Shown here: in pieces, positions 39,288-47,730 of the stretch
Position numbering within the stretch: the first letter of the stretch is position 1
Layout of the letters: every line of letters starts with the position of its first letter
From: Halorubellus salinus
Lineage (GTDB): Archaea; Halobacteriota; Halobacteria; Halobacteriales; Natrialbaceae
NCBI RefSeq assembly: GCF_020567525.1
Contig: NZ_JAJCVI010000002.1
Location: forward strand, 1 to 64,000
Length of the DNA: 64,000 nucleotides
Direction: 5' to 3'
Program-made: the position numbers and the translations under genes
The notes under the pieces: generated by a model
Databases searched by the model: none
The model's input: the letters and a program-made list of their open reading frames with translations, nothing else
What the model was told of the DNA's origin: nothing

Positions 39288-42113
39288 ATGTCTGGACTTC
39301 AGGGCGTCAATAACAGCCTGTTCCGGTTGTACGAGCAGTACGTGGGTGAGGCGGATTCGGCGAAGGACGTCTACGGGTACTGGGTGTTCATCGTGGGGTA
39401 CCTCTCGGGGATGCTCGGGGTGCTCATCTACATCCTCGGCCCGGCGCAGGCGTCGGGCCAGCAGTTCCTCCTCCGCGAGATATCCATCACGATCGCTTCG
39501 AGTGGCCTCGCGGTGGCGTTGTTCGGTATCGTGCTCCTGTTGCCGGTGCGACAGCGCGGTATCCAGGCGAGCGTCGTCGGGCTCGCGATCGCGCTCGGTG
39601 GCGTGACGTGGTTCGTGCTCGCGTACCCGGGGAGTTGGGCGCCGAATCAGGGGAATCCCGCGGTGATGGCGGTGTACGCGGTCGGGTGCGGTGGCCTTGC
39701 GGGCATCACCGCACTCGTCCCGGTGTTGACCGGGGAGCGCGCGATGCTCGTGGAGAACGAAGGCATCGACGAGCATCCACCCATCATGCTCGGCGAGGCC
39801 GAGGAGGACGCGATGTTCGCGGTGCATCGCGACGACGCCGGCGACTGGACGTGGAACGTCGTCCACGAGGAGGCGATGGCGGCGGCGACCGAGAGCGCGA
39901 AGACGCGCCCGGACGCCGAGGACGCGATCGACGCGCTGAAAGAACAGATCGGGAACGCGCGCCTGCTGGAGATAACGACCGCGGCGTTCCGCCTGTACGA
40001 GAACGCGGCCGACGGCTGGCGGTGGATGCTGATGCGCGACGACGGGAGCGTCGTCGCGGAGAGTCACGGCGAGTTCGACGCGCGCGACGGCGCGGAGGGC
40101 GACGTGAGCTTCCTGAAGGACCGTGCGCCGACCGCGGAGGTCGTCGACATCGAGGGGGCGGCGTTCAACTACCTGCAGGACGACGACGGCTGGCACTGGG
40201 AGCTGCTGGACGACGACCGCCGGACGCTGGCGTCGGGCGTGGCGGCGGCGAACAGTCGGTCGTCGTCGGTCGACGAGGCCGAGCGCGCGGGCGACCTGCT
40301 CGGGGCTGGCCGCACCATCGTCGTCGAGTCCTTCGGCGTGGAGCTCCACGAGGCCGGTGACGGCTGGCGGTGGCGTATCGTCGACCCGGAGCAGCGCGAG
40401 CTGGTGACGTCCCGTGAGGCGTTCGACGGGCGACGGTCGGCCGAGGCCGCGGCCGAGCGCGTGCTCGACGACCTCGGCGACGCGGGGACGACGGTCGCGG
40501 GCGACCCGACCTACGAGGTGTACGAGAACGAGGACGCGTGGGAGTGGCGGCTGGTGGACGACGCGGACGACGTCATCGCACGGCACCCGGAGCCGCTCGG
40601 GGACCGTGCGAGCGCGGAGCAGGCGGCGCGCGAACTCAAGTCCGGGGCGGCGGAGGCGGACGTCGTGACGGTCGACGGGGCGGCGTACGAGACGTACCCC
40701 GGAGCCGGGTCGACGGCCGAGGACGAGGAGTGGCACTGGCGGCTCGTCACCGAGGACCGGTCGGTGGTCGCGGACAGCACGGAACCGCACGACTCCGACG
40801 AGGCGGCGCGCGAGGGCATCGAGCGCGTTCGAAGCCAGGCCGCGGAGGCGGACCTCATCGAGTTCGACGAGGCGGCGTTCCAGGTGTACGAGGCCGACAC
40901 CGGCGAGTGGCGCTGGCGGCTCATCGACGAGGACGGTGCGGTGATGGCTGACTCGGGCGCGGAGCACGATTCCCGTGGCGAGGCGACCGAGGCGATGTTC
41001 ACGCTGAAGGAGAAGGCGCCGGACGCGGACATCATCGAGATAGACACGGCCGCGTTCGAGTTGTTCCGGGACGACGACCGCGGCGGCTGGGGCTGGCGGC
41101 TCATCGACGAAGCCGGGAAGCTCATCGCGGAGGACCCGCACGTCCACGATTCCCGGGCTGGTGCGCGCGAGGCGATGAACGAACTGACGTCGGACCTCCA
41201 CGCGGACGTTCGGACGATGGACGCACCGGCGTTCCAGACGTACACGGACGGCGAGGACTGGCGGTGGCGGTTCGTGCTCCCGGAGAACCGGACGGTGGCG
41301 GCGTCGGCGACCACGCATCCGACGCGCGACGACCTCCACCAGTCGGTGTCGGAGTTGCGCGACGACGCGACGGCCGCGTCGGTGTTCACGGTCGGTCAGC
41401 TGTCGGTACAGCTCCAGGAGACCGACGAGTGGCGGTTCAAGCTCCTCGACCGGGACCGCGACGTGCTCGCGGACGGCGAGCAGTCCTACGAGACGGAGGA
41501 CGCGGTGCGCGGGGTCGTGGAGGACCTCCGCGTGGACGCGTCGGACGCGCCGGTGTTCGTCGAGGACGCCGCGATGTGGGTGACCCAGGACGACGACGGC
41601 TGGCAGTGGGAGTTGCTGTCGGCGGACCGGGAGTCGCTCGCGACCGGCCCCGAAGCGCGTCGGTCGAGTTCGGAGGTCGTCGACCAGCTGGAGCGCGTGC
41701 AGCGGCTCGCGCCGGAGGCCGGCGAGGTCGACTTCGGCGTCGCGAGCTTCGAGGTGTACCCCGAGGCCGAGGGCGATGCGCCGTCGTGGCGCTGGCGGCT
41801 CCTCGACGACGGCCGGACGGTCGTCACGGAGGGCGCGACGTCGTACCCGAGCGAGCGCGCGGCCCGGGAGGCGCTCGACGACGTCCGCGACCTCATCGGG
41901 GGTGCGAGCATCCTCGAGATCGACTCCGCCGCGTTCGAGTTGCACGCCGAGGACGACGGCTGGCGGTGGAAGCTCGTCGACGACAACGGCGACCCGATGG
42001 CGACGAGCACGCAGGTCTACGAGACGCGCGTGGAGGCGCGCGAGGCGATGAACACGGTCAAGGACACCGCGCCGGACGGCTGGGTGAACTTCGCCGAACG
42101 GCAGCGCCTGTAG
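39288..42113 (+). CDS. Giant membrane protein with 13 DUF1508-type repeats
   Basis: A 941-aa protein starting MSGLQGVNNSLFRLYEQYVG. Four transmembrane helices lie at about residues 28-48, 66-86, 92-112 and 124-145. The rest is a string of about 13 units of the DUF1508/YegP type, each with a strand such as AFQVYEADTGEWRWRL, a turn with DEDGAVMADSG and a helix with EATEAMFTLKEKA. The first unit is near residue 180 and the last near 890. Most DUF1508 proteins have one or two units. Function is unknown; the units should form a long cytoplasmic or external arm. A TATA-like ATATTATT lies 36-44 nt before the ATG. A T6 terminator follows the gene. Confidence 0.85.
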   Translation: MSGLQGVNNSLFRLYEQYVGEADSAKDVYGYWVFIVGYLSGMLGVLIYILGPAQASGQQFLLREISITIASSGLAVALFGIVLLLPVRQRGIQASVVGLAIALGGVTWFVLAYPGSWAPNQGNPAVMAVYAVGCGGLAGITALVPVLTGERAMLVENEGIDEHPPIMLGEAEEDAMFAVHRDDAGDWTWNVVHEEAMAAATESAKTRPDAEDAIDALKEQIGNARLLEITTAAFRLYENAADGWRWMLMRDDGSVVAESHGEFDARDGAEGDVSFLKDRAPTAEVVDIEGAAFNYLQDDDGWHWELLDDDRRTLASGVAAANSRSSSVDEAERAGDLLGAGRTIVVESFGVELHEAGDGWRWRIVDPEQRELVTSREAFDGRRSAEAAAERVLDDLGDAGTTVAGDPTYEVYENEDAWEWRLVDDADDVIARHPEPLGDRASAEQAARELKSGAAEADVVTVDGAAYETYPGAGSTAEDEEWHWRLVTEDRSVVADSTEPHDSDEAAREGIERVRSQAAEADLIEFDEAAFQVYEADTGEWRWRLIDEDGAVMADSGAEHDSRGEATEAMFTLKEKAPDADIIEIDTAAFELFRDDDRGGWGWRLIDEAGKLIAEDPHVHDSRAGAREAMNELTSDLHADVRTMDAPAFQTYTDGEDWRWRFVLPENRTVAASATTHPTRDDLHQSVSELRDDATAASVFTVGQLSVQLQETDEWRFKLLDRDRDVLADGEQSYETEDAVRGVVEDLRVDASDAPVFVEDAAMWVTQDDDGWQWELLSADRESLATGPEARRSSSEVVDQLERVQRLAPEAGEVDFGVASFEVYPEAEGDAPSWRWRLLDDGRTVVTEGATSYPSERAAREALDDVRDLIGGASILEIDSAAFELHAEDDGWRWKLVDDNGDPMATSTQVYETRVEAREAMNTVKDTAPDGWVNFAERQRL

Positions 42114-42129
42114 ACCGGCACGCGAGCGT

Positions 42130-42196
42130 TCCGGTATCGTTCCAGCGTACGGGCGCTCCTGTATCGTTCCAGTGCACGTCCGTTCCGGTATTTTTT
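42130..42196 (+). repeat. 27-bp tandem repeat and T6 terminator after the DUF1508 gene
   Basis: Units at 42130 and 42157 (TCCGGTATCGTTCCAGCG and a variant) are followed by a partial third unit at 42184 that runs into TTTTTT at 42191-42196. The T-tract is a probable terminator between the DUF1508 gene and the synthetase gene. Confidence 0.75.
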
Positions 42197-42221
42197 CACG
42201 CGTCCACCGTCGAGGAGTGGT

Positions 42222-42980
42222 ATGAGCGAGGTGGACGTGCCGGAGGATCATCCGCGGTACGAGTCGTTGCTGACTCGGCACCGCATCGAGGACGGGGTGG
42301 CGAAGGGCATCACGAGCCAGCAGGGATTGATCGCGCAGGGACGCGGTGAGGCGTTCGATTACCTGCTCGGCGAGGAGACGACGGCGAGTGCGGACGCGGC
42401 CGAGCGCGTCGCGGCGGCGCACCTCCTGCTCGCCGAGCACGCGGTGCTGTCTGTGAACGGGAACGTCGCGGCGCTGTGCCCGGGCGAACTCGTCGAGCTC
42501 GCGGAGGTCGTTGGTGCGGACCTGGAGGTGAACCTCTTCAATCGAACCGAGGAGCGGATGCGCGCCATCGTCGAGCACCTGGAGGCTCACGGTGCCGAGG
42601 ACGTGAAGGGGCTGGCGGCGGACGCTCGCATTCCCGGACTCTCTCACGAGCGCGCGAAGGTTGACGCGGACGGCATCTACGACGCGGACGTCGTGCTCGT
42701 CCCGCTGGAGGACGGCGACCGTGCGGAGGCGCTGTCGGCGATGGGGAAGACGAACGTCGTCGTCGACCTGAACCCGATGTCGCGCTCGCCCCAGACCGCA
42801 GCCGTCCCGATCATCGACAACGTCGTGCGTGCGGTCCCGAACGTGACGCGGCACGCACGAGACCTCGCCGGTGCGACCGACGACGAGTTGCGCGAGATCG
42901 TCGACGCGTTCGACGCCGAGGCGACGCTCGCGGACGCCGAGGCCCGCATCCGGGACGGCGGCGACGGCAGCATCGACTGA
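42222..42980 (+). CDS. 4-phosphopantoate--beta-alanine ligase
   Basis: A 252-aa archaeal phosphopantothenate synthetase (COG1701 type), starting MSEVDVPEDHPRYESLLTRH. The conserved blocks are HPRYESLLTRHRIEDGV, GLIAQGRGEAFDYLLGE, the nucleotide-site SVNGNVAALCPGELVEL, and DVVLVPLEDGDRAEAL. It condenses 4-phosphopantoate with beta-alanine using ATP. It works directly after pantoate kinase in the CoA pathway. The short spacing after the T6 tract leaves room for its own promoter (about 25 bp), with a weak TATA. Confidence 0.9.
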   Translation: MSEVDVPEDHPRYESLLTRHRIEDGVAKGITSQQGLIAQGRGEAFDYLLGEETTASADAAERVAAAHLLLAEHAVLSVNGNVAALCPGELVELAEVVGADLEVNLFNRTEERMRAIVEHLEAHGAEDVKGLAADARIPGLSHERAKVDADGIYDADVVLVPLEDGDRAEALSAMGKTNVVVDLNPMSRSPQTAAVPIIDNVVRAVPNVTRHARDLAGATDDELREIVDAFDAEATLADAEARIRDGGDGSID

Positions 42981-43107
42981 CCGAGCGCCACGGCGCGTCG
43001 ACCCGCGAGCGGGGGTGACGGCGGGAGTCGAAAGGCGTTAGTTTGTAGACAGTAGTTCGGTGGATAGAGATGTATCTCGGACGGCGTGAACGGGAGGTGC
43101 GGTCGCA

Positions 43108-45675
43108 GTGACGGACCTGCCGGCGGACGTGGTCGACCGCCGACTCGACGACCCGGGGCACGCGTACGACGCGCTCACGGGGCTGGATTCGTGGTTCGAG
43201 GACAAGCGCGTCCGGCGGCTGCGGCGCGTGCTCTATCCCGCGTACCGCGTCGAGTACGGGTACCAGTCCGCTTCGGACGGCGAGTCCGGGGGCGTGACGG
43301 GCGACGACCGGCGGACGTCGGTGGCGGTCCTCGACGGCCGCGAGGGCGACAGCGAGCGGGAACTGACGCGGTACCGGCAGACCGTCCGCGACCCCGTACC
43401 GCTCGAGGCGTCCCGACTCGACCTCGGCACCGACGGTCGCGCGGGCACCGCGATGCCGTTGTCGTACGAGGTCGGCGACGCGGACGCCGAGCGCGCGTTC
43501 CGCGAACGCGCCGACGAGTGGCAGCGGCGGGCGAACGCGAGCGACGAGACGAGCGGTCGGGTGGCCGACGCTATCGCGGAGCGACTCGGGCTCCCGGACG
43601 ACCTCGACCCGGCGGGGTTCGAGGGCGTGGTCGACGTCTCGCGTATCTACCTGCCGTTCTGGTGCGTCGAGTACACGACGAAGGGCGAGGACGAGACGTG
43701 GCTGCTCGGCGTTCGCGTCGACGACCGCCGCGTCACCCGTCACCCGTGGGTCGCGCATCTCGTCGTCGACGACCACGGCGACGCGTACCGGCGCGTCGAC
43801 CCGCTCGGTCACGGGGCCAACGACGAGTCCGGCGTGGACCCCGAGTCGGGCGACGACTCGCTCGCCGACGTCGTCGAGGGGGACGGTGACGAGGACGCGG
43901 TCGGTGACGCCGCTCCCGGCAGTGGCGTGGCGGGCGAGAGCGGCGGAGGTGGGTCGGCTGGCGATGGCGTGCGGACGCCAGACGGTGTGAGCGACGCGGC
44001 GGCGGCCGCGTTCGACGCGACCCCCGACCGGCGCTTCGAGGACGTCGGCGGGATGCACGACCTGAAGGCCGAACTGGAGGAGGGCGTGCTCGCACCGCTC
44101 GCGAGGCCCGAGCGCTACGAGGAGTACGGGCTCGGTGCGGTCAACGGCGTGCTCCTGCACGGACCGCCGGGCTGCGGGAAGACGTACCTGGCGCGAGCAC
44201 TCGCTGGCGAACTCGGCCGTGCGTTCGGCGCGGTGACGCCCGCGGACCTCGCGAGCAAGTGGGTCGGCGAGGCCGCGGACAACGTCGCGGACGTCTTCGC
44301 GGTCGCGAGAGCGAACAAGCCCTGCGTGGTGTTCGTCGACGAACTCGACGCGGTCGCGGGCGACCGCGACCGCCAGATGACCAACACCGAACAGCAGATG
44401 GTCAACCAGTTGCTCGTCGAACTGGAGGACGCGGCCGAGCACGACGTCGTCGTCGTCGCGGCGACGAATCACGTGCAGGACGTCGACGACGCCATCCTCC
44501 GGTCGGGGCGGTTCGACAAGCACGTCGAGGTCAGGCCGCCGGACGCGGACGCTCGACGCGAGATACTCGCCGTTCACCTGCGCGGGCGGCCGACGAGCGA
44601 CGACCTCGACCTCGGCCCGGTCGTCCGCCGGTCGGCGGGGTTCGCGGCGAGCGACCTGGAGCTCGCCGTCGAGGAGGCCGCACGCGCCGCGCTCGACGAT
44701 GACGCCCCCATCGGGACCGACCGCTTGCTCGCGGCCGTCGACGACCTCGAGACGAGCATCGGCGACTGGCTCGACGAGTACGACGTCGGCACGCCACCGT
44801 CGCGCGCCGGCGACCTCTCCGTCCCCGGCGACGTCGAGCTGCCCGCCACGGACGTCGTCGACACCGACGTGTCGCGGGACTTCGAGGCGGTACCGGGGAT
44901 GACGGGGACGACGCGCGAGATCGACGAGCGCGTCGTCCATCCGGTCGCGAGCGCGGACGTCTACGACCGTCACGGCATCCCTGGACTCGACGGCGCGCTC
45001 CTGTTCGGCCCGCCGGGCTGCGGGAAGACGTACCTCGCTCGCGCGGTCGCCGGCGAACTGGACGTCCCGTTCCTGTCGGTGACGCCGTCGAAGCTCGTCA
45101 CGGACTGGCCGGGGTCGCCCGCCGAGGACGTCGCGGACGCGTTCGCGCTCGCGAAGGCGAACGCACCGAGCGTGCTCTTCCTCGACGACCTGGACACGCT
45201 CGCGGCCGCGGACCGCGGTCGCGGGACCGCCGCCGAACGCCGCCTGCACGACCAGTTGACGATGGAGCTCCGGACGGTAGTCGACCACGACGTGCTCGTC
45301 CTCGGCGCCACGCACCTCCTGAGCGACGTCGACGACGCGGTCCTGCACGCCGCGGCGTTCGACGAGCGCGTGGAGGTACCGCCGCCGGACGCGGAGACGC
45401 GCGCTGCCGCGCTCGACGCGGCGGTCGACGACGCGCTCGCCGCGCCGACGATCGACTACGAGCGCGTCGCGGCGGCCGCGACGGGGTACGCCATCGCGGA
45501 CCTCAGGCTCGCCGCGGGGAACGCCGCGCGCGCCGCACTCCGCGAGAGCGCCGAGGTCACGACGGATCGACTGCTGACGGCGGTGGAGGCGACGCCGTCG
45601 ACGCTCGCGAACTGGCCGGACCGCGAACGGTACAGCGAGAGCGAGCACGGCTCGACGCTCCGCTACATCGCCTGA
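43108..45675 (+). CDS. Cdc48-like double AAA+ ATPase with unusual N-domain and altered D2
   Basis: An 855-aa protein, GTG start 43108. Residues about 1-235 are an N-domain unlike the Cdc48 N-domain (YLPFWCVEYTTKGEDETWLL near 187). A Gly/Asp-rich linker follows to about 305. D1 has GPPGCGKT (352), Walker B FVDELD (409) and an intact arginine-finger segment (ILRSGRFDKHVEV). D2 has GPPGCGKT (634), but its Walker B reads FLDDLD (691-696), with Asp in place of the catalytic Glu, and the finger segment is VLHAAAFDERVEV without Arg. D2 may bind ATP with little hydrolysis. It likely remodels a protein complex; the target is unknown. Confidence 0.85.
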   Translation: MTDLPADVVDRRLDDPGHAYDALTGLDSWFEDKRVRRLRRVLYPAYRVEYGYQSASDGESGGVTGDDRRTSVAVLDGREGDSERELTRYRQTVRDPVPLEASRLDLGTDGRAGTAMPLSYEVGDADAERAFRERADEWQRRANASDETSGRVADAIAERLGLPDDLDPAGFEGVVDVSRIYLPFWCVEYTTKGEDETWLLGVRVDDRRVTRHPWVAHLVVDDHGDAYRRVDPLGHGANDESGVDPESGDDSLADVVEGDGDEDAVGDAAPGSGVAGESGGGGSAGDGVRTPDGVSDAAAAAFDATPDRRFEDVGGMHDLKAELEEGVLAPLARPERYEEYGLGAVNGVLLHGPPGCGKTYLARALAGELGRAFGAVTPADLASKWVGEAADNVADVFAVARANKPCVVFVDELDAVAGDRDRQMTNTEQQMVNQLLVELEDAAEHDVVVVAATNHVQDVDDAILRSGRFDKHVEVRPPDADARREILAVHLRGRPTSDDLDLGPVVRRSAGFAASDLELAVEEAARAALDDDAPIGTDRLLAAVDDLETSIGDWLDEYDVGTPPSRAGDLSVPGDVELPATDVVDTDVSRDFEAVPGMTGTTREIDERVVHPVASADVYDRHGIPGLDGALLFGPPGCGKTYLARAVAGELDVPFLSVTPSKLVTDWPGSPAEDVADAFALAKANAPSVLFLDDLDTLAAADRGRGTAAERRLHDQLTMELRTVVDHDVLVLGATHLLSDVDDAVLHAAAFDERVEVPPPDAETRAAALDAAVDDALAAPTIDYERVAAAATGYAIADLRLAAGNAARAALRESAEVTTDRLLTAVEATPSTLANWPDRERYSESEHGSTLRYIA

Positions 45676-45789
45676 CGGTCGGTGCGGTCGACTCCGCTAC
45701 GTCGCGCAGGGTGGGATGCGGGGTCGACGGCGTGGGCGTCGTCCCGAATCCGGCGTATCGTTTTCATGAAGGCGCCCGTACCGTGGGGT

Positions 45790-46353
45790 ATGCCGGAGAA
45801 GCCGACGTTGTCGCTGCCGGGGAACTGGCGGAAGGTGAACGACGAGGAGTCGGTCGTGTTCTCGCTGCCGACGATGCGCGTCCGCGGGCACACCGTCGTG
45901 TACGAGGACGTCGGGTTGCGGGAGTCGGTGCGGGCGGCGACCGACGGCGCGGTCGACCATCCGGTGCGGTTCGCGTTCGCGACGCACCTGGCGTTCGAAC
46001 CGCCGCTGCCGCCGGGTGCGGGCGTCGCGTCGGTGTTCCCGACGGTCCGGGAGTCCGCGGAGCGCGAGTTCGCGGCGGACCTCCGCGAGCGCGGGTTCGA
46101 GTCGGTGTCTCGCGGGCGGCGAGACCGGACGCGGACGGACGAGGGCGTTCGCGTGGCGCTCCGACAGTACGACGCGACGGTCCCGGTGAACGGCGTGCGC
46201 GTGGACTGCGAGGGGTGGCTCGGCGTCTGGCACGACGCGGGCGACGTGTCGCTCGCCGGCGGCGCGTACGTCACGCGCCCGGTCGGTGGCGTCGAGGTCG
46301 AGCCGGGCCGGTACCGTCGCGAGCTCCTGGAGGCGATCCGGACCGTCGAGTGA
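45790..46353 (+). CDS. Hypothetical haloarchaeal protein
   Basis: A 187-aa protein starting MPEKPTLSLPGNWRKVNDEE. Predicted strands alternate through VVFSLPTMRVRGHTVVYED and PVRFAFATHLAFEPPLPP, then a helix (ESAEREFAADLRERGFESV) and closing strands. There is no signal peptide, Cys pair or membrane helix. An earlier in-frame ATG would add a basic tail unlike haloarchaeal proteins, so this ATG is used. No family is recognised. It sits between the AAA gene and thi4 on the same strand. Confidence 0.7.
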   Translation: MPEKPTLSLPGNWRKVNDEESVVFSLPTMRVRGHTVVYEDVGLRESVRAATDGAVDHPVRFAFATHLAFEPPLPPGAGVASVFPTVRESAEREFAADLRERGFESVSRGRRDRTRTDEGVRVALRQYDATVPVNGVRVDCEGWLGVWHDAGDVSLAGGAYVTRPVGGVEVEPGRYRRELLEAIRTVE

Positions 46354-46434
46354 GGGCGTGAACCGCGGGTGAGCCGGACGGAGGGCGTTTCTGGCGTCGT
46401 CGATCCGAGAGCCGCACGTACCGAAACCCATTTC

Positions 46435-46462
46435 TACCACTTAGATATATCACTAGGTGGTA
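46435..46462. promoter_or_regulatory. Inverted repeat over the thi4 start, candidate ThiR operator
   Basis: TACCACTTAG and CTAGGTGGTA (one mismatch out of ten) flank an 8-bp AT-rich spacer, ATATATCA. The right arm ends on the A of the thi4 ATG. A leaderless message would start inside this site, so binding should block transcription. The presumed thiamine regulator ThiR is encoded at 53171-54070. No TPP riboswitch is visible in the short leader. Confidence 0.6.
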
Positions 46463-47403
46463 TGCAGGACTTCGATTCGTTCAGCGACGTCGGCGAGGCA
46501 CAGGTGACCCAGGCCATCGGCCAGGAGTGGAGCGAGGAGTTCCTCGACTACTCCGACTGCCAGGTGATCGTCGTCGGCGGCGGCCCCTCCGGCCTGATGG
46601 CCGCGAAGGAGCTCGCCGAGCGCGACGTCGACGTGATGGTCGTCGAGAAGAACAACTACCTCGGCGGCGGGTTCTGGCTCGGTGGCTTCCTCATGAACAA
46701 GGTCACCGTCCGCGACCCCGCCCAGAAGGTCTTCGACGAGCTCGACGTGCCGTACGACGCCGCGCGCGACACCGAGGACCTCTTCGTCGCGAACGGGCCG
46801 CACGCCGCGTCCTCGCTCATCGAGGCGACGTGCGACGCCGGCGCGAAGATCCAGAACATGACCGAGTTCACGGACATCGTCGTCCGCGAGGACCACCGCG
46901 TCGCCGGCATCGTCATGAACTACACGCCCGTCCACGCGCTTCCCCGCGAGATCACGTGCGTCGACCCGGTCGCCGTCGAAGCCGACCTCGTCATCGACTC
47001 CACCGGCCACGACGCCATGGCCATCAACAAGCTCGACGAGCGCGGCGTCCTCGACGCCCCCGGCATCCAGGCGGCGAACGAACGCGGCGACGTGATGGAC
47101 TCCTCGGACGCCGACGCCTACGGCGCACCCGGCCACGACTCGCCCGGCCACGACTCGATGTGGGTCGGCCGCAGCGAGGACGAGGTCGTCGAACACACCG
47201 GCCTCGTCCACGACGGCCTCGTCGCCTCCGGGATGGCCGTCGCCACCGCCTACGGCCTCCCCCGCATGGGGCCGACGTTCGGCGCGATGCTCGTCTCCGG
47301 GAAGAAGGCCGCCGAGGTCGCGCTCGACGAACTCGACGTCGACGCCCCCGACGTCGAACTCGACGGTTCCCGCTCGCAGGCTCCGCCCGCCGACGACGAC
47401 TGA
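46462..47403 (+). CDS. thi4: Thiamine thiazole synthase (Thi4)
   Basis: A 313-aa FAD/NAD-fold enzyme starting [20 protein letters not shown]. The dinucleotide motif is [15 protein letters not shown] (about residue 37), followed by [16 protein letters not shown] and the C-terminal [18 protein letters not shown]. Thi4 makes the thiazole phosphate half of thiamine from NAD and glycine. A Cys is present at about residue 166 (EITCVDP), the place of the sulfur-donating Cys of yeast-type enzymes; methanogen enzymes have His there and use sulfide. Presence of the Cys does not by itself prove single-turnover use. Confidence 0.92.
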   Translation: MQDFDSFSDVGEAQVTQAIGQEWSEEFLDYSDCQVIVVGGGPSGLMAAKELAERDVDVMVVEKNNYLGGGFWLGGFLMNKVTVRDPAQKVFDELDVPYDAARDTEDLFVANGPHAASSLIEATCDAGAKIQNMTEFTDIVVREDHRVAGIVMNYTPVHALPREITCVDPVAVEADLVIDSTGHDAMAINKLDERGVLDAPGIQAANERGDVMDSSDADAYGAPGHDSPGHDSMWVGRSEDEVVEHTGLVHDGLVASGMAVATAYGLPRMGPTFGAMLVSGKKAAEVALDELDVDAPDVELDGSRSQAPPADDD

Positions 47404-47551
47404 TGGTCCCGTCTGACCGCCCACGGAGTTTACAGGAGATGTGGACCTCGGCGCTCCGCTGACGCCGATGGCCGTTCTGGGGGATGCGGTCGGTGTCCGA
47501 GCCCACCTCGCGACGGAGTGACACGCCACCGACACATATTTGCCGGGTGGC

Positions 47552-47651
47552 GTTCTCAGTCCACGTGCTATGCGTCGAACACTGAGCGTTTGCGGTGGCA
47601 ACCGCGGGTCCGGTGCGGCCCGCGGCCGGGTTCCGCGAACGCACTGAGAAC
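47552..47651 (+). ncRNA. Structured leader or small RNA/sORF upstream of the ProRS paralog
   Basis: Three nested complementary pairs are visible: GTTCTCAGT (47552) with ACTGAGAAC (47643), GCGTTTGCGG (47586) with CCGCGAACGC (47633), and CCGCGGG (47602) with CCCGCGG (47619). A second copy of ACTGAG at 47581 could also pair with CTCAGT, so two alternative folds exist. A TATA-like ACATATTT at 47534 predicts transcription from about 47563, which would exclude the outermost left arm. A 25-codon frame (ATG 47570, starting MRRTLSVCGGNRG) also spans it. It may be a leader, a small RNA or a short protein. The rest of the 47404-47730 gap holds nothing clear. Confidence 0.4.
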
Positions 47652-47730
47652 CTGCTGTTCTGTGTAGTCGAATCGCTATCCAGCGGCTGCGCTGGCGGTC
47701 GAACGTCGCGGCTTCTCGGAGGTGGTCGGG

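Noticed and set aside
39105-42854. Very long open frame on the minus strand (about 1249 codons)
   Set aside because: It mirrors the DUF1508 gene and neighbours. High GC and third-position bias leave opposite frames open; its protein is Arg/Val/His rich and basic, unlike haloarchaeal proteins.
42811-45648. About 945-codon minus-strand frame opposite the AAA gene
   Set aside because: Shadow of the plus-strand AAA+ gene, which has intact Walker motifs; the reverse product is basic and low-complexity.
46354-46461. TPP riboswitch before thi4
   Set aside because: The gap is only about 100 nt, TATA and operator-like elements reach the start codon, and no THI-box sequences are seen.
47404-47660. 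H/ACA guide RNA or SRP RNA
   Set aside because: No ACA box at the expected distance after the hairpins, and no SRP helix 8 motif.
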